A program made the position numbers and the translations under genes. The notes under the pieces are model-generated. The model ran no database searches and was not told the DNA's origin. It worked only from the letters and a program-made list of their open reading frames with translations. From Lachnospiraceae bacterium (GTDB lineage Bacteria > Bacillota > Clostridia > Lachnospirales > Lachnospiraceae), in NCBI GenBank assembly GCA_024403235.1, contig JAKSSF010000015.1, positions 1 to 60,580 of the forward strand: a DNA stretch of 60,580 bases. Reading direction: 5' to 3'. Positions 1 through 6,967 of the stretch are shown one piece after another; the first letter of the stretch is position 1, and the number at the start of each line of letters is the position of its first letter.

Positions 1-2760
1 TCCGGTCAGGAACAGATTGATTCCGGTTGGGACGCCATCGCAGATGCCAAAGAGCAAATGGAAGAAGGCAAGAAGCAGCTGGAAGACGGTGCCAAACAAA
101 TCAAAGACGGCTGGGATGATTTCAATGATGCGGTAGAAAATTACGAGAAGCAGAAGAAAGAAACTCTGCGCCATGCAAATGCAGAAGAATTGGTAAGCAT
201 CAATACTTTATCTGCATTGATTTATGCACAGAACTTTGCAATGCCTGCAGGTTATATTGATGACCAATATGACAATTCTTGGTTGGTAAAAGTAGGTACC
301 AGCTTTAAGAATCTGGAAGAGTTAGAAAATATAGTATTAACCAACATCAAGGATATTGGTGATGTAAAATTATCTGATGTGGCAGATGTGATTCAGTTAG
401 ATAATGCAGACCAAAGTTATGCAAGATTAGATGGAGAAAACGCAATCGTTCTTTCCATTTTCAAGAGCAGTACCTCCGGAACCAATGAGGTTAGTAGAAA
501 TATTACGAAGGCAACAGAAGAATTAAAGGAACAGCACCCCGGTCTTTCTATTTTGACCATGATGGATCAAGGGGATTACATCACCATGATTATCAATGGT
601 GTATTGCAGAGTATGATTGTGGGTTCCATTTTGGCAATCGTCGTTTTGGCACTGTTCTTAAAGGATGTAAAGCCTACCTTGGTAGTTGCCATCAGTATTC
701 CGTTGTCCGTATTGACAGCTTTGGTACTGATGTATTTTACCAACATTTCCTTAAATATGATGTCCTTAAGTGGTTTGGGACTGGGTATCGGTATGTTGGT
801 AGATAACTCTATCGTTGTTATAGAAAATATTTATCGACTGCGGTCCCGTGGCGTTAGTGCAGCCAGGGCAGCAGTACAAGGTACCAATCAGGTATTAGGT
901 GCTATTGTGGCGTCTACCTTGACAACAGTCAGTGTATTTGCGCCTATGGTATTCTCTACCGGTTTGGTAAGAGAATTGGTTATGCCAATCAGTTTGACCA
1001 TTTCTTATACCTTGTTAGCATCCTTGATTATTGCGGTAACGGTAGTGCCGGCAGCAGGTTCTACCATGTTGAAAAATACAAAATCTGTGGAACATCCGCT
1101 GTTTGATAAAATCCTGGATGTTTACGAAAAAGCATTGGCGTATTGCTTAAAAGTAAAGGTAGTTCCATTAACGATTGCCATTGGATTATTGGTATTTTGT
1201 ATCTGGCAGGTACTTCGTATGGGTATCGTTATGATTCCGGAGATGACTTCCAACCAAATTTCTGTATCTGTAGAAATGGAAGAAGAAATGGATCGTGCAA
1301 CCTGCTACGAAACAGCTGATGAAGTATTAGAAAAAATCATGGCAGTACCAGGTATCGAATCGGTAGGTGCTATGGCCGGTGGAGAGACAGCATTATTCTC
1401 CAGCGGAAGTGGCAGCAGTAACTTTAAAAATTATTCCTTTATGATTGTGACAGAAAATCCGAAAGCAGGTAAAACGGAAGTCAAGGAAATCTGTGATGCA
1501 ATTGTGGAGAACACCAAGGATTTGTCTTGTGAAGTAAATATTTCTACCGGTATGGACGAAATGAGCCAGATGATGGGAACCGGTTTATCAGTTAGTATTT
1601 ATGGCCCCGATTTGGACCAGTTACGAGAAATATCGGAAGACTTGATGGAAGTGGTAGAAGGTATTGAAGGCTTTGAAAATATCAGTAATGGTACCGAAGA
1701 GGCTGATCAGGTAATTCATTTAACCTTGGATAAGGATGCGGCTATGCGAAACGGTTTGACCGTAGCCCAGATTTTCCAGGATTTGAATACAAAAATTTCC
1801 AGTGAAAAGACAGCTGCTACTGTTACTTTAGATGGTGTGGAAATGGATATCATTGTAAAGGATGGCAGAGAACCATTGACCAAGGAAAACCTTTTAGATT
1901 ACACCTTTGAGGTTTCTAAGACAGACGATGATAACTTTAATTATACTGAGGATTATCCTTTAGGAGAGTTTGCAACCATTCAGATGGAGGACGGTTTCCC
2001 CAACATTAATCGTGAAAACCAGAGCCGTTTGATGACAGTTTCTGCAACTGTAAAAGAGGGCTATAATGCAACTCTTCTTGCCAGAGATTTACAGCCATTA
2101 TTGGAGGACTTTGAAAAAGAGATGCCTGCAGGCTACACGATGAATTTGGGTGGTGAATCTGATAGTGTAAACCAGATGTTGATTCAGATGGGTAAGGTAA
2201 TTGCCATGGGTCTTGCTTTTATCTATTTGGTTATGGTAGCCCAGTTCCAGAGTTTATTAAGTCCTTTCATCGTATTATTTACCGTACCACTTGCCTTTAC
2301 CGGTGGTTTGATGGGTTTGCTTTTGTTGAGAGAACCATTGTCCGTTATGGGTATGATGGGCTTTACCGTCCTTCTTGGTACTGTTGTAAATAACGGTATT
2401 GTGTTTGTTGATTATGCAAACCAGCTGCGTATCGGTGGATTAGATAGACAGACCGCCTTGATTGCAACCGGTAAAACCAGAATGCGTCCTATTTTAATGA
2501 CTGCATTAACCACAATCTTAGCCATGTCAGCTCTATTGTTTGGTGATGATTTGGCGAGCCAGATGAGTAAAGGTATGGCAATCGTTGTTGCCGGTGGTTT
2601 GGCTTACGCGACCTTGATGACATTGTTTATTATCCCTGTTATGTATGACATTCTCTTCAAGAGAAAACCGATTGAAGTTGATTTGGGTAGTGAAAACTTA
2701 GATGATGTTCCGGACGATGCGGCAGAATATTTACAGCAGCAGTTACAAAAACAAAACTAA
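1..2760 (+). CDS. RND-family efflux transporter permease, 5' end outside the window
   Basis: The frame is open from base 1, so 919 residues of a longer protein are visible. Proton-driven RND pumps (AcrB/HAE1 superfamily) export hydrophobic compounds. Visible are membrane helices in two clusters (about residues 205-400 and 740-890), a 'GLGIGMLVDNSIVVIENIYR' stretch with the intramembrane acidic residue typical of RND helix 4, and the matching second-half 'GTVVNNGIVFVDYANQLR'. The first visible residues are Lys/Glu/Gln-rich and repeat a I-x-x-G-W-D pattern, which looks like a helical insertion in an extracytoplasmic porter domain. Such insertions are common in Firmicutes RND proteins (recalled, not searched). 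The TetR gene 32 bases downstream is probably its regulator. The substrate cannot be told. Confidence 0.9.
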   Translation, partial: SGQEQIDSGWDAIADAKEQMEEGKKQLEDGAKQIKDGWDDFNDAVENYEKQKKETLRHANAEELVSINTLSALIYAQNFAMPAGYIDDQYDNSWLVKVGTSFKNLEELENIVLTNIKDIGDVKLSDVADVIQLDNADQSYARLDGENAIVLSIFKSSTSGTNEVSRNITKATEELKEQHPGLSILTMMDQGDYITMIINGVLQSMIVGSILAIVVLALFLKDVKPTLVVAISIPLSVLTALVLMYFTNISLNMMSLSGLGLGIGMLVDNSIVVIENIYRLRSRGVSAARAAVQGTNQVLGAIVASTLTTVSVFAPMVFSTGLVRELVMPISLTISYTLLASLIIAVTVVPAAGSTMLKNTKSVEHPLFDKILDVYEKALAYCLKVKVVPLTIAIGLLVFCIWQVLRMGIVMIPEMTSNQISVSVEMEEEMDRATCYETADEVLEKIMAVPGIESVGAMAGGETALFSSGSGSSNFKNYSFMIVTENPKAGKTEVKEICDAIVENTKDLSCEVNISTGMDEMSQMMGTGLSVSIYGPDLDQLREISEDLMEVVEGIEGFENISNGTEEADQVIHLTLDKDAAMRNGLTVAQIFQDLNTKISSEKTAATVTLDGVEMDIIVKDGREPLTKENLLDYTFEVSKTDDDNFNYTEDYPLGEFATIQMEDGFPNINRENQSRLMTVSATVKEGYNATLLARDLQPLLEDFEKEMPAGYTMNLGGESDSVNQMLIQMGKVIAMGLAFIYLVMVAQFQSLLSPFIVLFTVPLAFTGGLMGLLLLREPLSVMGMMGFTVLLGTVVNNGIVFVDYANQLRIGGLDRQTALIATGKTRMRPILMTALTTILAMSALLFGDDLASQMSKGMAIVVAGGLAYATLMTLFIIPVMYDILFKRKPIEVDLGSENLDDVPDDAAEYLQQQLQKQN

Positions 2761-2792
2761 GGGAAGCTCGAGGATACAAAAGGAGGTAAGTT

Positions 2793-3398
2793 ATGAGAAA
2801 AGAAGAGAACTCCAAGGTGCAGGCCTTATATCGAGCTGTCGCAACTTTGATTGGGGAAAATGCAGATTTAATTGCCTTAAAGGTGTCTGATTTAACAGAA
2901 AAAGCAGGTATAGGGAAAGGTACTGCTTATGAATATTTTTCTACCAAAGAGGATATTATTGCCAGTGCAATTATGTTTTTTACCCGTTCGATTGTAAAAA
3001 AGGTGCGAGAAGAAATCGCCCAAAGAAATAGTTTTCAAGAAAAATTAGAATATGTTTTTTCCTATGTGGATCAGGGACAATTAGAAAAAAGCTGTTTTTT
3101 GAAATATTTGCACATTAGTATGGGACAGGATAAAATTGCCCAGCTTTTACAGGAAAGAATGTGCAACGAGCCGGAGGAAGAAACCCCGGTCCATGTGATA
3201 TGGGAATTGGTTCAGTGTGGAAAAGAGGAAGGAGTGCTGTCTTCCCAGTATCCGGATTCCTATTTGGTATCCATTGTGGCGTCTAAAATCGTGGTGTATT
3301 TGCTCTACATGGGAAATGTAGATAAGATTAACGATATGGAACAGGGTGAATTTAAGAAATTATTGTTCCAGGGGCTTTTGAGAGAGCTTGGGTGTTAG
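2793..3398 (+). CDS. TetR/AcrR-family transcriptional regulator
   Basis: 201 residues, the usual size for TetR repressors. The N-terminal helix-turn-helix is clear: 'LKVSDLTEKAGIGKGTAYEYF' lies around residues 29-49, with the family-typical G-x-x-x-x-x-Y-x-Y/H-F end of the recognition helix. The rest is all-helical and variable, as expected for a ligand-binding and dimerisation domain. The ATG at 2793 follows a strong AAGGAGG site (2780-2786). It lies 32 bases after the RND permease on the same strand, so it is probably the last gene of the efflux operon and represses it until a pump substrate binds. The ligand is unknown. Confidence 0.9.
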   Translation: MRKEENSKVQALYRAVATLIGENADLIALKVSDLTEKAGIGKGTAYEYFSTKEDIIASAIMFFTRSIVKKVREEIAQRNSFQEKLEYVFSYVDQGQLEKSCFLKYLHISMGQDKIAQLLQERMCNEPEEETPVHVIWELVQCGKEEGVLSSQYPDSYLVSIVASKIVVYLLYMGNVDKINDMEQGEFKKLLFQGLLRELGC

Positions 3399-3417
3399 TA
3401 TCGAAGAAAAGAAGAAT

Positions 3418-3445
3418 TTGACTAACTAACATAATCTGATATAAT
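3418..3445 (+). promoter_or_regulatory. Promoter of the antisense RNA
   Basis: TTGACT (3418-3423), 16-base spacer, TATAAT (3440-3445). The only thing downstream on this strand before the terminator at 3494-3534 is a non-coding stretch facing the toxin gene. Confidence 0.7.
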
Positions 3446-3451
3446 GAAACC

Positions 3452-3536
3452 ACAGAGGCACCATCGATAGACGGTTGCCAAGTGATTTGGACTAAAAAAT
3501 AGCCGATACCATTGCAGCTGGGCGGCTATTTTTTGT
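3452..3536 (+). ncRNA. Putative antisense (antitoxin) RNA of a type I toxin-antitoxin locus
   Basis: A transcript of about 85 bases is expected between the promoter at 3418-3445 and the symmetrical terminator at 3494-3534. No ORF lies in it. It converges on the holin-like toxin gene, and its 3' part is complementary to the end of the toxin message (from 3495 upward), which is the overlap geometry of TxpA/RatA-like type I systems. Its first ~28 bases resemble the first ~35 bases of the toxin mRNA in sense orientation (an imperfect inverted repeat in the DNA, 3452-3480 versus 3671-3705). The role as antitoxin is inferred from position. Confidence 0.55.
3494..3534. terminator. Bidirectional terminator shared by toxin mRNA and antisense RNA
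   Basis: AAAAAATAGCCG (3494-3505) pairs with CGGCTATTTTTT (3523-3534). The A-run and T-run on either side make it a terminator on both strands. The toxin stop codon (3526-3528, minus strand) lies inside the stem. Confidence 0.75.
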
Positions 3537-3618
3537 TGTCTTGAATAATCTTGTGAACAAGACCAATTATTGCAACGATTAATAATCCGATTTGTATCAA
3601 ATCTGAGTATGTAACCAT
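3526..3618 (-). CDS. Holin-like type I toxin, 30 aa
   Basis: A 30-residue protein: MVTYSDL, then a single hydrophobic helix (about residues 8-23), then a charged tail H-K-I-I-Q-D-N-K-K. This is the make-up of the 'putative holin-like toxin' family (Hol_Tox), small membrane toxins of type I systems in Firmicutes (family recalled, not searched). A longer frame opens at 3744, but the start at 3618 is chosen because it follows an excellent AAAGGAGG site seven bases upstream and restores the family length. A promoter at 3716-3744 gives a leader of about 90 bases. An antisense RNA converges from the other side. Overexpression would be expected to depolarise or disrupt the membrane; this is inferred from the family. 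Confidence 0.75.
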   Translation of the reverse strand: MVTYSDLIQIGLLIVAIIGLVHKIIQDNKK

Positions 3619-3715
3619 AGCATCCCCTCCTTTCTGATGATTGGAGGGACAACATACCCTCCATGAAGAAGGGCAACCGCCTATCCGTATATGATAGCAC
3701 CTCTGCTTGGGGATT

Positions 3716-3744
3716 ATTATATATGCTTTATAGATAAATAGCAA
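3716..3744 (-). promoter_or_regulatory. Promoter of the holin-like toxin
   Basis: On the minus strand TTGCTA (3744-3739), 17-base spacer, TATAAT (3721-3716). Transcription would begin near 3709, giving a 5' leader of about 90 bases that contains the region resembling the antisense RNA's 5' end. Confidence 0.65.
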
Positions 3745-3854
3745 ATGTATTTTGGATAATAATTGCTTTTACAATAAAATGAAATCTTTATATATTACAG
3801 GGGAGTAGTTCAAGATTCTTTTTTTATCGGAAAGAATTGAGAATGACTTTTTTC

Positions 3855-3884
3855 TTGCCAGTTTCTTGGTACAAAAGGTATACT
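3855..3884 (+). promoter_or_regulatory. Promoter of the serine acetyltransferase gene
   Basis: TTGCCA (3855-3860), 18-base spacer, TATACT (3879-3884), about 55 bases before the ATG at 3940. The stretch 3745-3939 shows no T-box or other leader structure that I can recognise. Confidence 0.5.
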
Positions 3885-3939
3885 ATAAGCAGTTGTGAGT
3901 TATAAAGGCATACAGTACAAAAAAGAAAGAAGGCTTAAA

Positions 3940-4887
3940 ATGGATTATATTGAAAAAGAGATTGGAAATATTGTTTCCGAGATTTTAGAGGATTATAAAA
4001 AAGAGCGAAATGTAGATACCATTGATATTTTCAGACAGCCCGATAAAAAGGAGATCATTGATATCGTGAAAGGGCTGATGAGGATTGTATATCCCGGCTA
4101 TTACTATGACAGAAATACCAAGATTTACAACTATGATTATAACCTGTCTGTGGTAGTAGAAGATGTAATGTATCATCTGAATAAGCAGGTGGCTTTGGCA
4201 CTGCAGTATAAGGATCCTACTTTGACAGAAGCAGAAAGAAAAGAACAGTCGCAGCAGATTGCCATTGCTTTTTTTAAAAAAATTCCGGCAGTGCGTGCAG
4301 TATTGGAAACAGATGTATTAGCCACTTTTGATGGGGATCCGGCTGCCAAATTTAAGGAAGAAATTATTATGTCCTATCCGGGCTTATTTACCATTACAGT
4401 AAATCGTTTGGCCCATGAACTATTTTTATTGGAAGTACCGTTGATTCCTCGTATTATGACAGAGTATGCTCATAATCTAACGGGTATTGATATTCATCCC
4501 GGCGCTACCATTGGTAATTATTTCTTTATTGATCATGGCACCGGTATTGTAGTGGGGGAAACTGCTATCATCGGAGAGCATGTTAAGATTTATCAGGGTG
4601 TTACTATTGGTGCTTTATCTACCAAAGGCGGACAGAAGCTGCGGAATGTGAAACGACATCCTACTATCGAGGATTATGTGACTATCTATGCCGGTGCTTC
4701 TATTTTAGGTGGGGAAACTGTTATTGGTAAAAATAGTGTTATCGGAAGTAATGTGTTTATTACCGCCTCTGTTCCGGAGAATACCAAAGTAAGCATCCGT
4801 AATCAGGAACTGATTTATAAGCAGGATGGTACTACTCAGGTAGTGGACAACGGCGGCCTGAACAACACTTGGTATTACACGATTTAA
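3940..4887 (+). CDS. cysE: Serine O-acetyltransferase
   Basis: Transfers acetyl from acetyl-CoA to L-serine, giving O-acetylserine for cysteine synthesis in the cytosol. At 315 residues it is the long form, with an N-terminal helical domain (about 1-180) and a C-terminal left-handed beta-helix of hexapeptide repeats. 'GIDIHPGATIG' and 'DHGTGIVVGETAIIG' (catalytic His near residue 199) are the diagnostic CysE motifs, followed by 'YQGVTIGAL' and 'GASILGGETVIGKNSVIGSNVFI'. The frame opens at a GTG at 3895, but ATG 3940 is preferred: it follows an AAGAAGG-like site and begins the conserved part. It has its own promoter. The next gene starts 26 bases after the stop, so the two may be co-transcribed. 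No cysK is nearby. Confidence 0.92.
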   Translation: MDYIEKEIGNIVSEILEDYKKERNVDTIDIFRQPDKKEIIDIVKGLMRIVYPGYYYDRNTKIYNYDYNLSVVVEDVMYHLNKQVALALQYKDPTLTEAERKEQSQQIAIAFFKKIPAVRAVLETDVLATFDGDPAAKFKEEIIMSYPGLFTITVNRLAHELFLLEVPLIPRIMTEYAHNLTGIDIHPGATIGNYFFIDHGTGIVVGETAIIGEHVKIYQGVTIGALSTKGGQKLRNVKRHPTIEDYVTIYAGASILGGETVIGKNSVIGSNVFITASVPENTKVSIRNQELIYKQDGTTQVVDNGGLNNTWYYTI

Positions 4888-4913
4888 TTACGAAAGAAAA
4901 AGGAAACCGGATA

Positions 4914-5672
4914 ATGGCTAGTCAGATATTTGGGAAAATAATAAAACAAATTGCCAAAGCGAAAATGCCTGCAAATGAAAATGCAGATGTGAATACAAGT
5001 GCAGATGCAAATGTAAGTGCAGATGTGAATACAAGTGCAAATACAAGCGCAGATGCAAATGCAAATGTAAGCGCAGATGTACATGATGAAAATACGGTAG
5101 ATGAAGCGATATCGCCTGTTTTAGAGCCAAAACGACAGACGGAACAAGTAGATGACACGAGTGTCAAAGAACCACCAGCTATTTACAAAAAGCTTTTGGC
5201 TTACCGCAAGTGGTGTATCGATAAGAAAAATATTTGGCAAGGTCTATACAACTTTGTTTTTTGGTCTTTACTGATTTTGTGGATTTCTTTAACCTTTGTG
5301 TTTTATGGAAAAGATTTAAATGAAACAGGACTATTTGCTGTAAAAATAATGGGGTTACTGTGGTATGTGCTTCCCATTATTTTACGGATCTTGTCCTATG
5401 TGGGAATTGCCATCTTTGTATTTCGTGTATGCTTGACTTTGTTCTTACGAATCTGGAACAAAGAAGTAAAATTCTGGGAGCGAAAAGATAAGCTGATTCG
5501 CATGGCAATAGAATTGGCTTTACAGGTGATTTTGGCGGCTTATATGTATGAGCAGTTTCATCTTCTGGCAGTACAGGTCTACAACTGGAAAAGTATTTTG
5601 TTAGCAGATATTTCCGGAGAAATCCAGTATTATATTCGTTATGTGATTAATCAGTGGAGAGTATTGAAGTGA
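4914..5672 (+). CDS. Membrane protein of unknown function with an Asn/Ala/Asp/Ser/Thr repeat head
   Basis: I do not recognise a family. The 252 residues begin with a short amphipathic stretch (MASQIFGKIIKQIAKAK). A low-complexity block follows (about residues 20-60), built from tandem N-A-D-V-N-T-S-A-D-A units, and then an acidic/polar linker. The second half has three to four hydrophobic helices (about residues 115-140, 150-185 and 200-225) separated by basic loops. The upstream TTG at 4869 would overlap cysE; ATG 4914 is chosen because AAAAAGGAAA precedes it. It is probably co-transcribed with cysE, and the repeat head could vary in length between strains. Confidence 0.6.
   Translation: MASQIFGKIIKQIAKAKMPANENADVNTSADANVSADVNTSANTSADANANVSADVHDENTVDEAISPVLEPKRQTEQVDDTSVKEPPAIYKKLLAYRKWCIDKKNIWQGLYNFVFWSLLILWISLTFVFYGKDLNETGLFAVKIMGLLWYVLPIILRILSYVGIAIFVFRVCLTLFLRIWNKEVKFWERKDKLIRMAIELALQVILAAYMYEQFHLLAVQVYNWKSILLADISGEIQYYIRYVINQWRVLK
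4984..5078 (+). repeat. Imperfect tandem repeat within the membrane protein gene
   Basis: Variants of GCAGATGTGAATACAAGT and GCAGATGCAAATGTAAGT alternate about five times. All units are multiples of three, so the frame survives gain or loss of units. They encode the A-D-V/A-N-x-S low-complexity region. Confidence 0.8.
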
Positions 5673-5737
5673 AATACAAACTTGCATAAATAACTAATTG
5701 GATTACAATAGAAACGATGTGGATATTTGAGTTTTAA

Positions 5738-5797
5738 AAGGAACTGGCACAAATGAGTGAACAACTAAGAGAGACTGTTGCATCCTTTAGAGTTTAG
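5738..5797 (+). pseudogene. Remnant of the 3' end of a chemoreceptor (MCP) gene
   Basis: Read in one frame, this gives KELAQMSEQLRETVASFRV followed by a stop. This closely resembles the conserved C-terminal tail of methyl-accepting chemotaxis proteins (E-L-x-x-x-A/S-E-x-L-x-x-x-V-x-x-F-x-V/L). The frame is closed by TAA just upstream and no signalling domain precedes it, so only the last ~19 codons survive. The rest of 5673-6061 holds a terminator and the fab promoter/operator region. The resemblance is by eye and short. Confidence 0.45.
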
Positions 5798-5860
5798 TGT
5801 AGAAAGAGAAGATCGATAGAACAATAAAATTTAGAATGGTTTGTTAAGAATAAAGCTTTT

Positions 5861-5905
5861 GCCAAGTCTTCCCTACAAGGGAATCTTGGCAAAGGCTTTT
5901 TCTTT
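5861..5905 (+). terminator. Rho-independent terminator
   Basis: GCCAAG (5861-5866) pairs with CTTGGC (5885-5890), with TCCCT/AGGGA pairing inside and a T-rich tail (TTTTTCTTTT). It closes the cysE/membrane-protein unit, or the vanished chemoreceptor gene. Confidence 0.65.
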
Positions 5906-5939
5906 TATTCAAAAGGTTTATAAAAAAATATAAATTATC

Positions 5940-5968
5940 TTGACAATCAAAGTAATTTGTTTTATAGT
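5940..5968 (+). promoter_or_regulatory. Promoter of the fatty-acid locus
   Basis: TTGACA (5940-5945), 17-base spacer, TATAGT (5963-5968). The -35 is embedded in TTGACAATCAA, itself a TTGA-N3-TCAA palindrome and a possible third operator. Confidence 0.75.
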
Positions 5969-5986
5969 CCTATTCGTAGCAAACAG

Positions 5987-6014
5987 TTTGATAATCAAAA
6001 TACTTGAAATTCAA
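5987..6014 (+). promoter_or_regulatory. FabT-like operator boxes
   Basis: TTTGATAATCAAA (5987-5999) is a perfect 13-base palindrome matching the FabT operator of streptococci and related Firmicutes (AnTTTGATTATCAAATT, recalled). TTGAAATTCAA (6004-6014) is a second, weaker palindrome with its centre 16 bases further on. Both lie between the predicted start of transcription and the ribosome site. The MarR-type regulator three genes downstream is the expected ligand, acting with long-chain acyl-ACP as corepressor. Confidence 0.7.
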
Positions 6015-6061
6015 ACTATAAAAGAGGAAAATAACACAAAGTGAAAAAAGGAGACAAAGCA

Positions 6062-6967
6062 ATGTTAGAAAAATTAGTAGAAATCATCGAAGAACAGTTA
6101 AATGTAGAAGGTGTGGAAATTACAGAAAAGACAGATTTCCAGAATGATTTGGAAGCAGATTCCTTAGACCTTTTTGAATTATCTATGGCAATTGAAGAGG
6201 CTTTTGAAGTGGAAATCCCTTCTGAGGAATTAAGCCAGTTTACTACAGTAGGATCTGTAATTGAATACTTAAAGGCGAATGGTATGGAATTGCCGGGGCT
6301 GGTAGCAGGCAGCGATGTGAAAATTGCGCCCATTGTATCTTCTAAAAGAGCCCTTCAGGTAATCCTGCGCTATTGGAAAAAGCATTATGACAGAAAGCCT
6401 GATTTGGTTGTTATAGAAGGACCTAAGGCAGGCGGTCATTTGGGATTTTCCGGGGAAGAACTTGAGAAGTACGAAACAGAAAATTACGACAGCGTGATAG
6501 AAGAAATTCTTACCCTGACAAAGCCGGAAGGAATTCCGGTAGTGGTAGCAGGGGGAGTTTATACCAGACAGGATATGGAGCATTGTTTGGCCTTAGGGGC
6601 AGATGGAGTACAGTTAGCCACTCGTTTTGTAACAACCTATGAGTGTGATGCCCATCCGGCCTATAAGCAAGCTTACATAGATGCCAAACCGGAAGATATT
6701 GTGATTGTAAAAAGTCCTGTAGGGATGCCCGGAAGAGCAATTCGCAATGATTTTTTAGAGCAAGTGGAGCAAGGCAACCGTTTCATGAAGGGCTGTAGAA
6801 AATGTATTACAACCTGTGACCCCAAAACGGTACCCTATTGCATTACCCAGGCATTGATCAATGCGGTGGAGGGCAGAGTAGAGGAAGGCCTGCTATTTTG
6901 CGGCAGTAATGCTTACCTGGCTACCAAATTGGAACATGTACAGGAAATTATGGAGGAGTTTTCATGA
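6062..6967 (+). CDS. Acyl carrier protein fused in frame to a C-terminal fragment of FabK-type enoyl-ACP reductase
   Basis: Residues 1-74 are a complete acyl carrier protein, including the D-S-L phosphopantetheine site (Ser34 in 'LEADSLDLFEL'). From about residue 75 the protein continues as the second half of a flavin-dependent FabK/nitronate-monooxygenase enzyme: 'VKIAPIVSSKRA', 'VVIEGPKAGGHLGF', 'VVVAGGVYTR', 'ADGVQLATRFVTT', 'KSPVGMPGRAI' and a Cys cluster 'GCRKCITTCDPKTVPYC'. A normal enzyme of this type would have roughly 130 more residues at its start, with the flavin-binding Q-G-G-M region. The natural reading is a deletion removing the acpP stop, the spacer and the start of fabK. ATG 6062 follows AAAAAAGGAG; the GTG at 6041 is not needed. 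The stop overlaps the fabH start (ATGA). ACP may still work; reductase activity is doubtful. Confidence 0.85.
   Translation: MLEKLVEIIEEQLNVEGVEITEKTDFQNDLEADSLDLFELSMAIEEAFEVEIPSEELSQFTTVGSVIEYLKANGMELPGLVAGSDVKIAPIVSSKRALQVILRYWKKHYDRKPDLVVIEGPKAGGHLGFSGEELEKYETENYDSVIEEILTLTKPEGIPVVVAGGVYTRQDMEHCLALGADGVQLATRFVTTYECDAHPAYKQAYIDAKPEDIVIVKSPVGMPGRAIRNDFLEQVEQGNRFMKGCRKCITTCDPKTVPYCITQALINAVEGRVEEGLLFCGSNAYLATKLEHVQEIMEEFS

Noticed and set aside
3422-3700. 92-codon minus-strand ORF across the toxin locus
   Set aside because: It overlaps the well-supported 30-aa toxin in another frame, has no ribosome site and runs through the terminator.
4884-5167. Minus-strand ORFs rich in Cys/Ile or His/Leu opposite the tandem repeat
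   Set aside because: Their odd composition is a direct result of reading the repeat backward; they have no ribosome site.
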